Of a DNA stretch of 56,652 bases, positions 34,487-43,129 are shown piece after piece. The position numbers and the translations under genes were made by a program. The DNA is taken from IMG/VR virus record IMGVR_UViG_3300042507_007364, positions 1 to 56,652 of that record; one strand, written 5' to 3'. The notes beneath the pieces are model-generated. The model did no database searches. It was given only the letters and a program-made list of their open reading frames with translations, and was not told the origin of the DNA. The first letter of the stretch is position 1, and the number at the start of each line of letters is the position of its first letter. The stretch comes from a virus.

Positions 34487-35911
34487 TTTTTCCTCTTTGT
34501 TTTTATACACAAAATTATTTTTATTTTCTAAACTACTGTCTTTTTTGTTTGCTTGGCTTAAAGCGTTCTCACCAGCAGATCCTGGAGCTGGTGCTGATTG
34601 CTCAGATGATGGCCCACTTTGGTCTTGTTGTGGATTAAAAGTGCCCTCTTGAATATCGCCAGAATCGCCCTCTGGTTTGTCTATATAATAGGAAGTTTCG
34701 GATTCTTGGGAAATGCCAAGTTCTTTTAGAACAAAACGAAGCTCGCGCTCGTCCTCGCATGGCCGATACTGTGGTATTGCCATCTGCTTTTCAAGATCTG
34801 TTGGGTCAGCCATTAAAGCAGAGTAAAGAAGCGGCTTATCGCCGTGTCTGTCTTCCTGATAAAGGTGGTATCCAGTGCAGCCAAGCTTTATTTTGCCAAC
34901 GCTTTCGGCTTCTTTTGCTGTAAAAAACAAGAATCCATCAGCTGGTGGCTTAAATGAAGTTGGCATTTCTCTTTTATTTTTTAAATCTTGAGGGGTGTCT
35001 GTTCTAGAAACGTTCGAAGTATCGTCTGGCATTTCTGCTGGATTTAGTATTGAACCAGGCTCCTGAACGGTTGATATTGGCGAGTTTGCATTCATAATAT
35101 CCTGTGGTGTTTGGGCAAAAATTATGCTGTATATTTTGTTCTTCTTTTTATTTGCTGGCTCGTAAACGACGCCCTGTCCAGAAAAAGTTATGTTTTTTAG
35201 CCATCTTCCAATCTGATATCTTTGGCCTTTGTATTGGGTTGTGCCCTTGCCGCCAAAGGCTAGAAGGTCTTTTGACATTTTTGAGTTTGCGTCAGATCTG
35301 TCAAGGAATATTATTTCGGAATCTTCGTCTTTTCTTAGAGCGTATCCAAAATCTTCAAAGAAACATTCCATTGAAACGAAAAGCTTGCCGTCTTGAATGC
35401 CCTTTTTGATTTTTTCAGCGTATGTTGGAAAATAGCCAGACCAAATTATACCGTCTTGTTTAACGTGTATTTTCCCGCTGCAAGAGCGTGGGTTTTTGCA
35501 AGACGATTCGTCGGCTTTAATTATGTTAACTTCTGGAACGTCTCCTTCAACAAGTGTGGTCTCAAGCATAACCCCTATGTTTTCATTTTCGGTGTCCTCG
35601 GAACCCTTGTGCATCCAATTGATTGGTTTAAATTTCGCTGTTGAGTATCTTGAGAGTATTTCTTCGGATGTAAAAACGTCGTCGTTTGCGTTCCATATGT
35701 CGCTAACAAGTATTGATGATAGAGTTGTTACATCATCGGTTGGCTTATAGCCATTTGGTGCAATTGAGGCGATTGCGCAAGCGTTGCCCTTGCAGACATT
35801 ATTAAGAGAATCTGTTTTTACAGAAATGTCTGTGACCAGAGTTGAGTCACACTTTGTTTTGTTATTAACTAAAAGTGAAGCTATTTCTTTTTCGCCTTCA
35901 AAGACTTTCAT
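33989..35911 (-). CDS. Head maturation protease fused to scaffold
   Basis: 640 residues. N-terminal half: a serine-protease-like prohead protease, with KPINWMHKG (candidate catalytic His near residue 100) and KLFVSMECFFEDFGYAL (candidate catalytic Ser near residue 180), the H-then-SME order typical of phage maturation proteases. A Pro/Ser/Gln-rich linker spans about 270-450. C-terminal 165 residues: coiled-coil scaffold. GTGTAT lies exactly 8 nt before the ATG without a Shine-Dalgarno (leaderless prediction). Proteolysis of scaffold and capsid arms would occur in the prohead. Confidence 0.78.
   Translation of the reverse strand: MKVFEGEKEIASLLVNNKTKCDSTLVTDISVKTDSLNNVCKGNACAIASIAPNGYKPTDDVTTLSSILVSDIWNANDDVFTSEEILSRYSTAKFKPINWMHKGSEDTENENIGVMLETTLVEGDVPEVNIIKADESSCKNPRSCSGKIHVKQDGIIWSGYFPTYAEKIKKGIQDGKLFVSMECFFEDFGYALRKDEDSEIIFLDRSDANSKMSKDLLAFGGKGTTQYKGQRYQIGRWLKNITFSGQGVVYEPANKKKNKIYSIIFAQTPQDIMNANSPISTVQEPGSILNPAEMPDDTSNVSRTDTPQDLKNKREMPTSFKPPADGFLFFTAKEAESVGKIKLGCTGYHLYQEDRHGDKPLLYSALMADPTDLEKQMAIPQYRPCEDERELRFVLKELGISQESETSYYIDKPEGDSGDIQEGTFNPQQDQSGPSSEQSAPAPGSAGENALSQANKKDSSLENKNNFVYKNKEEKMSDTNTKNDNEVLDLKEQLVYAEQAIALATTHIENMNLKLARLEELEDFKTQAEQLIDQAYENKVGADRLAEMREMVGESYTEEDLPELKAMSEEAFAELRKAVSKVSNKIEKVITEQEIVAKASQAIAAAKKQQSQTPNFVVATKRENKADVAKNLIAHALRRK
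34505..34510 (-). promoter_or_regulatory. GTGTAT element inside protease gene, drives nested scaffold
   Basis: GTGTATAAA 18 nt before the internal ATG at 34,486 with GAGGA between. It is embedded in coding sequence, so its presence is not explained by being intergenic. Confidence 0.65.
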
Positions 35912-35919
35912 GTTTTAAT

Positions 35920-35925
35920 ATACAC
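35920..35925 (-). promoter_or_regulatory. GTGTAT element of protease gene, 8 nt spacer
   Basis: GTGTATATT, 8 nt, ATG; no ribosome site (leaderless class). Confidence 0.62.
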
Positions 35926-35949
35926 ATTAGTTTTAAAGAGTAAAAGTTC

Positions 35950-35955
35950 TATAAT
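35950..35955 (+). promoter_or_regulatory. TATAAT element, 5 nt before start 35,961
   Basis: Divergent from the protease element. TTCTAT is 8 nt from the ATG, the same geometry as GTGTAT sites, but the hexamer is the host-type TATAAT. Confidence 0.55.
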
Positions 35956-35960
35956 ATTTC

Positions 35961-36614
35961 ATGCACGCAAACTCGCCAGTTATAAAAGTTTTCATAAAAA
36001 ACGATTTCTTGTACGACATGGAAGAAAAGGAAGGCTTTACTGAAGGTCATGTTTTTGGTGTTAGGTCAATGCGAGCAAGAAGTTTGCTTTTTCATGTAAT
36101 GCTTAAAACTGGAGCGCACTGGCGTGGTCTTCCACTTCATTCAATGTGGTGGTACGAGCCAGAAGAAGGCTCCGAGCACTACAGCCTTGAGAATTTGCAG
36201 CTATGGGATTGCTTTACTGAAAAAATACAAATAATACAGTGGGACTATTTGCTTGGTCACCAGTGCGACTGTTTTTTAAGAAACAGAAAGGTGGTACAAG
36301 GAGAGTATTGGTTTACGGTTGAATGGCTAAAAGACGAAAACCCAGATACATCATTTGTTTACACTCCCGATCAAGATAAATGTGCTCATATAATAAAATT
36401 AGATAACGGTCAAATTGCCGCCCTTCCAACAAATAGAATAGCCTTTAAGGATGCCTATTTCATTGGAAACAAACCAAATCCTGGGGCTAAGGGGTATAGG
36501 GTATCTTCTAAGGTGTGGAGTGCCGAAACTTGTGATAGGTGGTCTGTTTCAGAGGAAAATGGTGTATTTTATTTAGATGAAGAAGAAAAAGAATGCAATC
36601 CGCAACAAGAATAA
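35961..36614 (+). CDS. Hypothetical phage protein
   Basis: 217 residues, rich in Trp and Cys (HSMWWYEPEEG, LQLWDCFTEKIQIIQWDYLLGHQCDC). FRNRKVV-type and EYWFTVEW blocks follow, ending in an acidic tail. No family recognised by function. TATAAT lies 5 nt before the ATG with no Shine-Dalgarno, so a leaderless mRNA is predicted. It is transcribed divergently from the protease gene. Confidence 0.6.
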   Translation: MHANSPVIKVFIKNDFLYDMEEKEGFTEGHVFGVRSMRARSLLFHVMLKTGAHWRGLPLHSMWWYEPEEGSEHYSLENLQLWDCFTEKIQIIQWDYLLGHQCDCFLRNRKVVQGEYWFTVEWLKDENPDTSFVYTPDQDKCAHIIKLDNGQIAALPTNRIAFKDAYFIGNKPNPGAKGYRVSSKVWSAETCDRWSVSEENGVFYLDEEEKECNPQQE

Positions 36615-36825
36615 AAAACCTACTGAGGCTGAGTTTTATTACTTTTGCGCGTTTTTGGAATCAGACGGAGACGTTTATCCGCTTCTTTTGACTAGAAACG
36701 AGCTAAAAAGAGCAAAATCAAGAGCTGTGAAAAATAAAGAAGACGTGCCTTCTGAGTTTTTGGTTTTTCAGTACTCTGGCGGAACATTGAAGAAATTAAA
36801 CAGTGAAAGCTTGAATAAGTCATAA
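36577..36825 (+). CDS. Small basic hypothetical protein
   Basis: 82 residues; overlaps the end of the preceding gene by 38 bp in another frame. Lys-rich start (MKKKKNAIRNKNKKPTEAEF) followed by FYYFCAFLESDGDVYPLLLT and a short helix. Probably translated by coupling. No family recognised. The 45 nt after it contain no obvious terminator, only GC-rich sequence before the convergent gene. Confidence 0.5.
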   Translation: MKKKKNAIRNKNKKPTEAEFYYFCAFLESDGDVYPLLLTRNELKRAKSRAVKNKEDVPSEFLVFQYSGGTLKKLNSESLNKS

Positions 36826-36870
36826 AAGCAGGCGCGTACATCCTAGGCCCGCCGAATACTAATCAAGCTC

Positions 36871-37170
36871 TCACGTGTTGTCTTCCTTTTTGTCTTCTAG
36901 TTCGTCTTTTACGTCACCATCATCACAAAGGAGTGGCTTTCTTATAAACTCTCTATACGCCCAAAGCAAGGCTATTAGTGCAACTGGCGCGTACCAAAAA
37001 AGCCAACCGTAGCCAGTTGTGTCTGTAGACTGGTGCTCTATAGATTTTTTAATAGAGAGCATAACGGCACTATCTCCAGTTGTGTCTGGAATAATCTTTG
37101 GTGTTGTGTCGCAGCCAAAAAGAGAAACCGTAAAAAACAATGGCCATATTATTTTAGACATAAATTTCAT
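36871..37170 (-). CDS. Small lipoprotein with one transmembrane segment
   Basis: 99 residues. A signal peptide (residues 1-19) ends in the lipobox LFGC with Cys20 as the lipid site; a second hydrophobic segment (54-72, WLFWYAPVALIALLWAY) is followed by a charged 26-residue tail. A lipoprotein plus a C-terminal membrane anchor recalls unimolecular spanins, but only about 33 residues separate them, too few to cross a periplasm. A membrane-bound lysis accessory is likely because the holin-like gene is next and overlaps by 4 bp. Confidence 0.58.
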   Translation of the reverse strand: MKFMSKIIWPLFFTVSLFGCDTTPKIIPDTTGDSAVMLSIKKSIEHQSTDTTGYGWLFWYAPVALIALLWAYREFIRKPLLCDDGDVKDELEDKKEDNT

Positions 37171-37601
37171 GACTTCCTCGCTGCTGCAGATGTGCCAAAG
37201 TAAAATCCAACTATGCTGAGTAATATTTGTCGATTTTCTGATGAGTATAAAAACCCGTTTACCTCAACAAAAAATTTCTTGCTAGTTTCTGGAATTATGC
37301 CAAAAAGACCCTCTGGATTTGTTGCGTCAACTTCAACAAATGTTGGTACTCCAAAAAATGGAAGTATAAAAGGTGCTGCTATAGAACCAAAAAGAACAGT
37401 TAAGACAATAAGCTGTCTAACGCCCTTTCCTACGTCTATTGGAACTCTTTTAGCGGCCTGGTCTTGATTTGAGGTTGTTTGCTTGTTCGCCTCAATTACT
37501 CTTTCAAAGAGTTCTTTTTCGTCCTGCCTTTTTTCGGCTAGGTAGCGAAAAATAAACCCCAAAGTGCTACCACCAATCATTGATAAAAGCTCAATTGGCA
37601 T
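37167..37601 (-). CDS. Holin-like three-segment membrane protein
   Basis: 144 residues with hydrophobic segments at about 4-20, 64-86 (LIVLTVLFGSIAAPFILPFFGV) and 124-140 (ILLSIVGFYFGTSAA). The GFYFGTSAA ending is common in a phage holin-like family. Holins form the lesion that releases endolysin or depolarises the membrane. It has its own promoter element (17 nt) and GAGG site, allowing separate timing from the portal operon. Confidence 0.6.
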   Translation of the reverse strand: MPIELLSMIGGSTLGFIFRYLAEKRQDEKELFERVIEANKQTTSNQDQAAKRVPIDVGKGVRQLIVLTVLFGSIAAPFILPFFGVPTFVEVDATNPEGLFGIIPETSKKFFVEVNGFLYSSENRQILLSIVGFYFGTSAAARKS

Positions 37602-37618
37602 ATTTACCTCATGAGCTA

Positions 37619-37624
37619 ATACAC
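37619..37624 (-). promoter_or_regulatory. GTGTAT element of holin-like gene, 17 nt spacer
   Basis: GTGTATTAG followed by GAGG and ATG (SD class). Confidence 0.6.
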
Positions 37625-37644
37625 ATTTTTTAATAGCTATTTAT

Positions 37645-39282
37645 TTAAGTGCTCTTTTTGTTATCAGCACGAGTTCTTTTCTTAACTTTTCTCGTAACAG
37701 TATCCTTTGCACCATCTGGCCTTCCAGCTTTGCCTGGAGGTTCTTGCGATCCAGGCGTTTGTTCTCGCAGCTGCTGCAATTCTTTTGCTTTTTTATGGTT
37801 GCTTTCAGGTATAATAGTTTGAATGAATGGGCTAAGCTTATCAAGAACCTCACCATCTTTTCTCATCTCGCTTTCGTTCTTTACTCTTGCCTTTTCAATA
37901 TTCCACATTTCCCCGATTTTCTCTAGAATGGTTTGATTAGAAATGATGTTTCTATCTGCAAGCTCAATAAGTAGCTTAAAGTAGCTTGGTTGATCAAATA
38001 GATTGTCGTTATTGAATCTGACCTTTGGTCTTTCTTGAAAGCCCATGTCGTCACAAATTTGATTCACCTCATGCATGATCCAATCAGACATCGCTCTTCT
38101 TACGCAATCTATTCTTTTCATAAGATTTCTAAGCCCTATGAATGAGTCCGAGCTTCCTGGAACATTGCTGTCGCCACCTATCAAGCTCTTGTGGACACCA
38201 AGACCAAGAAGCATTGATTCGTAGTTTTCTTCAAAGTTTTGTAGCTTCTCTATTGGTGGGAAAAACTGTTCGTAATCTAACATTGAATCCCAGATTACAT
38301 CTAACGTTCCACCAGTGTGGTTTTCGAGTATTTTAGCAAGCTTTACAATAGAGCCTGTATCTGGCAAAATTTCAGCTTTGTGATCACCAAGCTTCCAAAG
38401 ACGAACAGAGTTGTACCAGCTGTCAAGGGCGCTTATTTTTGCCATTCGCAGCTTTTCATTGTAGATTACGTCGTGTAAAATGCTAAAAATAAAACTTTTA
38501 GCCCATATTTCGCTGTCTTTTTTCTTGTAGTGTGCTACGTACACCTCATCTTCTGGAATCGGTATTACGGTTTCTCCAACGCTAGTTTTTTCACCAATTA
38601 GTTTTTTAATTTCTTCTGGAACACTTTTAAGTATGCTCTTGTCTTGAGCGTAAGCGTCTTTAAGATCTTGAACCTGCGCAGAGCTTACTTTAATTCCCCA
38701 GCGCTTGACTCCAGAAAAAATAGCTAGCTCACCACCGAGAAGTCTTATTGTTTGTGGATCATAAAAAACGTATTCAGTTGGTATGTCTATTTTTTCAACA
38801 GCGTTAGCTCTTTTCATTCTTCTTACTGTTGGAGTATCGATTTGCGATGTTTTTCTTCTTACAACTACATTGCCTTCAACGACAAAATAATTCGCAAATC
38901 TTTCACTTCTTTCTTTGAGCGCCACATTGCTTGACCAAACCTTGAAAAAGTTTGTTATGTTTTCGTTTTCGCTTACTATCTCAAGGCCTTCAACCGCTGT
39001 TTCTGTGATCAAATCAACAACAGATCTAATAACGCCAACGCTTTGATAAGCGTTCCTGCAAGACGTCATTATGTCATTGTCTTTATCTGGAATCCGCTCG
39101 TGCGGTCTGAATCTTTCGTATGTTGTTCTTGTGAAAGGGGGCCGAACAGATATATTTTCTTCTAGATTTGAATAGAATCCAGCGACTGCCATATCCTGGC
39201 TAGCCATAGCTCGACCAAGTTTATTTAGTCCTTCTTGCCTGCCCTGATCTGGCGATATATAAAAGTTCTGTTCCTCTGACAT
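37645..39282 (-). CDS. Portal protein
   Basis: 545 residues. The N-terminal third (DNDIMTSCRNAYQSVGVIRSVVDLITETAV near residue 75, then ANYFVVEGNVVVRR and IPTEYVFYDPQTIRLLGG) follows the portal family pattern of helix-strand wing; the long helical stem (KLRMAKISALDSWYNSVRLWKL) and the crown follow. The C-terminus is basic. It forms the DNA entry ring on the capsid and lies directly after the large terminase gene. A GTGTAT element overlaps the terminase stop, 26 nt upstream of the ATG. Confidence 0.87.
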   Translation of the reverse strand: MSEEQNFYISPDQGRQEGLNKLGRAMASQDMAVAGFYSNLEENISVRPPFTRTTYERFRPHERIPDKDNDIMTSCRNAYQSVGVIRSVVDLITETAVEGLEIVSENENITNFFKVWSSNVALKERSERFANYFVVEGNVVVRRKTSQIDTPTVRRMKRANAVEKIDIPTEYVFYDPQTIRLLGGELAIFSGVKRWGIKVSSAQVQDLKDAYAQDKSILKSVPEEIKKLIGEKTSVGETVIPIPEDEVYVAHYKKKDSEIWAKSFIFSILHDVIYNEKLRMAKISALDSWYNSVRLWKLGDHKAEILPDTGSIVKLAKILENHTGGTLDVIWDSMLDYEQFFPPIEKLQNFEENYESMLLGLGVHKSLIGGDSNVPGSSDSFIGLRNLMKRIDCVRRAMSDWIMHEVNQICDDMGFQERPKVRFNNDNLFDQPSYFKLLIELADRNIISNQTILEKIGEMWNIEKARVKNESEMRKDGEVLDKLSPFIQTIIPESNHKKAKELQQLREQTPGSQEPPGKAGRPDGAKDTVTRKVKKRTRADNKKST

Positions 39283-39308
39283 GTTAACCTATTCTAGCTA
39301 TAAGGTCA

Positions 39309-39314
39309 ATACAC
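39309..39314 (-). promoter_or_regulatory. GTGTAT element of portal gene, 26 nt spacer
   Basis: Overlaps the last base of the terminase stop codon; weak ribosome site (TAGG) follows. Confidence 0.5.
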
Positions 39315-41284
39315 TAATACGCTATGTTCCCCTGTCTTCCTTCTTCCATCGATATATTTGAAGATCTTTGGGCGCCCTTCATTTTTCTCATGCCCTTGCC
39401 CTGATACATTGAGTCAGATCTTATGTTGTTTTGCACAATGTATTTTGAGGAGTAGCCGCCAAATGTAGATATGCCTTGCTGCTGCTGATTGTCTAAGTTT
39501 CTTGCTGCGTCATTTGCCAATAACAGACTTGTGAAATGGTCTTTCTTAAGCCGAAGTTTTATACCCTCTGTTACAACGCCTTTTATTTTTGGCAAGTCCC
39601 ATCTTTTTTGACCCTTTGCTGTAGTCTGCTCTTGTATCAAAGTTGTTTGATATTTACACTCTTCTATTTCGGATAGAATATTGTCGTGATTGTAATCGTC
39701 ATCTGATTCAAGGCCTAGTATTTTAGACTGCTCTATTCCTACAGCGTCGTATTCTGGAAATAATATTTTCATCGTGGTGATGTCTTTGAGTAAGTTAAAG
39801 TGAGATGACTCGTACCACTCACGAGATGAAAATTCAATTACTTTTATTACGTGAAGTCCTACTTTGTCAGAGCAATCTTCGTCGTCCATATCGTACAGAC
39901 AATACTCTCCGTCTTTCAGTTTCGTATGATCTTTTAAGCCTTCAATTATTGATCTACCACCGCCACCAGAGTCAAGATGCATTCGAACAATATTGAATCT
40001 AGCGAAAAGATCATGTATTTTTCTGAGAATAAAGGTGTTGTAATCTGGGATCTCTTTGTATCTATCTGGATACTTCTTTTTATCCGCCTCGAATCGTTTT
40101 CTGTTTGTGCTCCAGCAAAAAACTAGCTGTCTACTGCTTTCTGTAACCTTTATGATGCTTATGGCAAGATTGTCTCTTTCTGATGCTGGGTCTATTCCAA
40201 GAACGTACTTTGCGGTCTTATCTCCGTAAGACTCAACAGTAAAAGAAACCTCTCCATCTGGTGTTTTAATTGGGCTTGTAGCTGCGTATATGGCTGAGGC
40301 TGGATAGAAACCCTCTGAGTCTTTTGCAAAAACGCAACCGTATTCCATTTTGAAAATTACTGAATCCATCGTTGCCCTACCTTGATTCAATATTGTTTCA
40401 TCCATAATACCTGGCGGCATTTGATCAAAAGGTATTCGTACTATTGCGTATTCGCTTGGGTCAACACCGCCTTTTCCTTCAGCTGATATGATATTGGCGT
40501 AGTCTTGATAGTACTTGTAGAAGTGATTGAATTGGTAGCTAACAGTACCGGCAAGTATTATTTGGTTGCCTTTGTTTTTTAGATTGTCATCAATCGCGTC
40601 TTCCCCAAGCGTTTCTTTTAAGGCTCTTCTTATGTACTCCTGCTTTACTTTTTCAAAGGTGTTTTGGCTCTGTACAGCAGCAAAGCCTCTGATTACAACC
40701 TCAAATATGTCTGGGTTAACTGAAGCAAACTCGTCAACGATAATTACGTTTGCTCTAAGACCTCTGATTTTTTCACCAGTTCCTATAGGAATGCCCATGA
40801 TCTTGCTGTCACCAAGATCCCAATTGAAACCAAGAACGCTTCTTTTTGGTCCGTTGTTTGGTCCGCATATGTCCTGCAAGACAGGCGCGTTCTTCCATAT
40901 GTTTTCCATAGACTCAAATACTAGGCCAGACTGTCTTAAACCAGCACCAGCAATTACTATTTTTGAGCCTTGGTTAAACATTGCCTTTAGTATTGCTGTA
41001 ATACCAAGCATTGTTGTTTTTGCGCCACCTCTAGTCGCAATAAGTATTGGAAGTCTTTTGTTCCATATTTCATTTAATACGGCCATCTGATACGGGAACA
41101 AATTAACGCCAAGAAAATGCTTAGCGGTAAATCCAACGTATCTTGGGTCCATTCCAATTTTTATAAGCTCTTCTGCCGTTTTTTCTTTTGGCGAATAAAT
41201 ATCAATTGGGTTTTTGATATCAAAGGCGCTTGTATCACCAAGCTCAAGATAAAGATTTTCAAGATACTCTTGGCTCAGTGTCAT
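39314..41284 (-). CDS. Terminase large subunit
   Basis: 656 residues. ATPase: Walker A ATRGGAKTT (83-91), Walker B VIIVDE (180-185), and coupling motif AGTVSYQFN (245-253). Nuclease: RNase H-like with VLGIDPASERDN (Asp365) and a later MHLDSGGGG supplying the next acidic residue. It packages DNA through the portal and cuts it. It overlaps the upstream ERCC4 nuclease gene by 26 bp. The motif spacing is complete, so it should be functional. Confidence 0.94.
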   Translation of the reverse strand: MTLSQEYLENLYLELGDTSAFDIKNPIDIYSPKEKTAEELIKIGMDPRYVGFTAKHFLGVNLFPYQMAVLNEIWNKRLPILIATRGGAKTTMLGITAILKAMFNQGSKIVIAGAGLRQSGLVFESMENIWKNAPVLQDICGPNNGPKRSVLGFNWDLGDSKIMGIPIGTGEKIRGLRANVIIVDEFASVNPDIFEVVIRGFAAVQSQNTFEKVKQEYIRRALKETLGEDAIDDNLKNKGNQIILAGTVSYQFNHFYKYYQDYANIISAEGKGGVDPSEYAIVRIPFDQMPPGIMDETILNQGRATMDSVIFKMEYGCVFAKDSEGFYPASAIYAATSPIKTPDGEVSFTVESYGDKTAKYVLGIDPASERDNLAISIIKVTESSRQLVFCWSTNRKRFEADKKKYPDRYKEIPDYNTFILRKIHDLFARFNIVRMHLDSGGGGRSIIEGLKDHTKLKDGEYCLYDMDDEDCSDKVGLHVIKVIEFSSREWYESSHFNLLKDITTMKILFPEYDAVGIEQSKILGLESDDDYNHDNILSEIEECKYQTTLIQEQTTAKGQKRWDLPKIKGVVTEGIKLRLKKDHFTSLLLANDAARNLDNQQQQGISTFGGYSSKYIVQNNIRSDSMYQGKGMRKMKGAQRSSNISMEEGRQGNIAY

Positions 41285-41828
41285 TTTTAACCTCTCCTAG
41301 AATTGATCTAAAGATGTTGCACGCGTATCTTCTTGCAAAATATTTATTGCTTAGAAAAAGCGTTTTGATTCCCCACTTATGATCAATCTCTGAAATCCTT
41401 GAAAGAACAAAATCTGGAGGCAGCGTAAAATACATTCCTTTTTTAGGGTTTCTTCCCATGTACTTTGCGTAAGCGTCATGTAGGTCGTCTTCAACTATTA
41501 TGAGTGGCTTTGCATACTTTTGTAGTCCATCTAGTTCTCTTTGAAATCTCTCCCAGTTTTTTCCTATATTTCCTAGAAGCTCCTCAACAGACGCTTTTCT
41601 TTCAATAATTATACTGTTTTTGAACTCGGGCATATCATAGCCCTCTAGCGTATAATCACCGTACTCTAGATTTTTAACCAAAACGTTTTTTACAAAGAAT
41701 TTAGATGGCAGCTTTTCTGAAAAATCCCACGGTTTTTTTTCTTGGTTGTCAATGATAACGCTTGCGTATATAGCGCTCTCTACTGTTTTTTTGGCCTTCT
41801 TTAAGGAACCCTTGTTTCCTGAGTTCAT
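41259..41828 (-). CDS. ERCC4-type nuclease
   Basis: 189 residues. The signature GDY...IIIERKAS (around residues 57-80) is that of the XPF/ERCC4 nuclease core, followed by ELLGNIGKNWERFQRELDGL and the strand PLIIVEDDL. No HhH domain is present, so it is a minimal version. Family members cut branched or flapped DNA. It starts 80 nt inside the upstream HNH gene and ends inside the terminase gene. Placement between HNH and terminase suggests trimming of packaging substrate, an inference only. Confidence 0.82.
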   Translation of the reverse strand: MNSGNKGSLKKAKKTVESAIYASVIIDNQEKKPWDFSEKLPSKFFVKNVLVKNLEYGDYTLEGYDMPEFKNSIIIERKASVEELLGNIGKNWERFQRELDGLQKYAKPLIIVEDDLHDAYAKYMGRNPKKGMYFTLPPDFVLSRISEIDHKWGIKTLFLSNKYFARRYACNIFRSILGEVKNDTEPRVS

Positions 41829-42147
41829 TTATCCTCTGTATTTCTTCGGTGTTTTTTTGACAAATAATTTTGAAAAACTCCGATTCAAACTGCTCTTCTT
41901 TCCCTGTTACTAGCTCATGATGTTTTTTGCAAAGAGTTATTCCATTGAATTTCTCTGTTCTTAGCCTTGCCGAGTTTGCATATTTTTTTATATGATGTAC
42001 CTCAAGTCCTCTTTTTTCGCAACATCCTGGAAATTGGCATGAAAACTCATCTCTTTTTAGAACCTCTTTTCTGAAACGCCAATACTCTGGTGAGTATCTA
42101 CCGTCTCTACGCCTGAACTTTGGTTTCCTCAGCCTTTTCTTTGCCAC
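41749..42147 (-). CDS. HNH endonuclease
   Basis: 132 residues, GTG start. HNH core: CQFPGC (37-42), LEVHHIKKY (catalytic His51-His52), N68 in FNGI, and LCKKHH (73-77) completing the zinc site. HNH proteins beside terminase genes are needed for genome cutting in several phages. GTGTAT lies 9 nt before the GTG with no ribosome site. The N-terminus overlaps the dehydratase gene's end by 41 bp. Confidence 0.85.
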   Translation of the reverse strand: MAKKRLRKPKFRRRDGRYSPEYWRFRKEVLKRDEFSCQFPGCCEKRGLEVHHIKKYANSARLRTEKFNGITLCKKHHELVTGKEEQFESEFFKIICQKNTEEIQRINELRKQGFLKEGQKNSRERYIRKRYH

Positions 42148-43129
42148 CGTTATTTAATACACTTTGGGCATAATTAATACTGTAATCGTGCTTGTACATC
42201 TCGTAAAGAAGGTCTCTCCACGTGTACTCTGGTTGCCATCCAAGCTCTCTTTTAATCTTTGATGGATCGCCACAAAGAACGTTTACCTCTAGCGGACGAT
42301 TAAATGATGGGTTTATTTTGCAAGCATCTTCTGGGTTAATATCTGCTAATCCGCAAACATAATGAAGTGCGTCTTTAATTGATATAGTTTCTCCAGTCGC
42401 AACAACATAATCGCTTGGCGTTTGCGCCTGAAGCATCATCCACATCGCCTTAACATAATCTTTCGCATGACCCCAGTCTCTTTTGGCGGCAAGATTTCCA
42501 AGCTCAATTGGACCAGAAAGGCCAAGTTTATATCTAGCTATGCCGTTTGTTATCTTTCTAGTAACAAAATCAAAGCCTCTTCTTGGGCTTTCGTGATTGA
42601 ATAGTATTCCGCAGCACGCATAAATGCCATAAGACTTTCGGTAAATATCAACCATGTTGTGTGCGTACATTTTTGCTGCTGAATAAGGGCTACGTGGAAC
42701 GAAAGGCGTATTTTCAGATTGATTTTCAGTTACGCCACCAAACATCTCAGATGTAGATGCTTGGTAAAATCTTGTGTGTGGCGAGTGCTTTGCTATTGCT
42801 TCTAAAACTATTGTTACAGCAGTACCATTAACGTATGCACAAGATATTGGTTCTTTAAAGCTTTGACCAACGTGAGACATTGCTGCGAGGTTGTAATACT
42901 CGTCTGGTCTTATATGAGATATAATGCTAAATATCCCAGAAGCGTCTGTGATGTCTAGATTTATTTGATGGAAGTTTGAGTTTTTTTCTGCCTCAACCAT
43001 ATTAGAGGCGTTTTTCTCGGTTGAGCTTCTTCTGTATATTCCGTATACTTTGTATCCTTTGCTTAGCAAAAGCTCTGTCAAATATGAGGCGTCTTGACCT
43101 GGGCAACCTGTTACTATTGCTGTTTTCAT
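42107..43129 (-). CDS. gmd: GDP-mannose 4,6-dehydratase
   Basis: 340 residues, full length for the family. Rossmann NAD(P) motif TGCPGQDASYL (7-17), catalytic region STSEMFG (T126, E128), YSAAK (Y149, K153), then the family-specific NHESPRRG and LGNLAAKRDWGHAKDY. It converts GDP-mannose to GDP-4-keto-6-deoxymannose, the precursor of GDP-fucose, GDP-rhamnose or GDP-perosamine. It supplies an activated sugar, plausibly to the glycosyltransferases at 2.7-8.1 kb. It sits in the packaging operon, overlapping neighbours at both ends. Confidence 0.95.
   Translation of the reverse strand: MKTAIVTGCPGQDASYLTELLLSKGYKVYGIYRRSSTEKNASNMVEAEKNSNFHQINLDITDASGIFSIISHIRPDEYYNLAAMSHVGQSFKEPISCAYVNGTAVTIVLEAIAKHSPHTRFYQASTSEMFGGVTENQSENTPFVPRSPYSAAKMYAHNMVDIYRKSYGIYACCGILFNHESPRRGFDFVTRKITNGIARYKLGLSGPIELGNLAAKRDWGHAKDYVKAMWMMLQAQTPSDYVVATGETISIKDALHYVCGLADINPEDACKINPSFNRPLEVNVLCGDPSKIKRELGWQPEYTWRDLLYEMYKHDYSINYAQSVLNNGGKEKAEETKVQA
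42157..42162 (-). promoter_or_regulatory. GTGTAT element of HNH gene, 9 nt spacer
   Basis: Lies within the C-terminal codons of the dehydratase gene; no ribosome site before the GTG start. Confidence 0.55.

Noticed and set aside
36871-37170. Classic unimolecular spanin
   Set aside because: Only about 33 residues lie between the lipid site and the membrane segment.
37641-37856. Minus-strand frame overlapping the portal C-terminus
   Set aside because: Shadow of the portal gene in another frame, no start signals.
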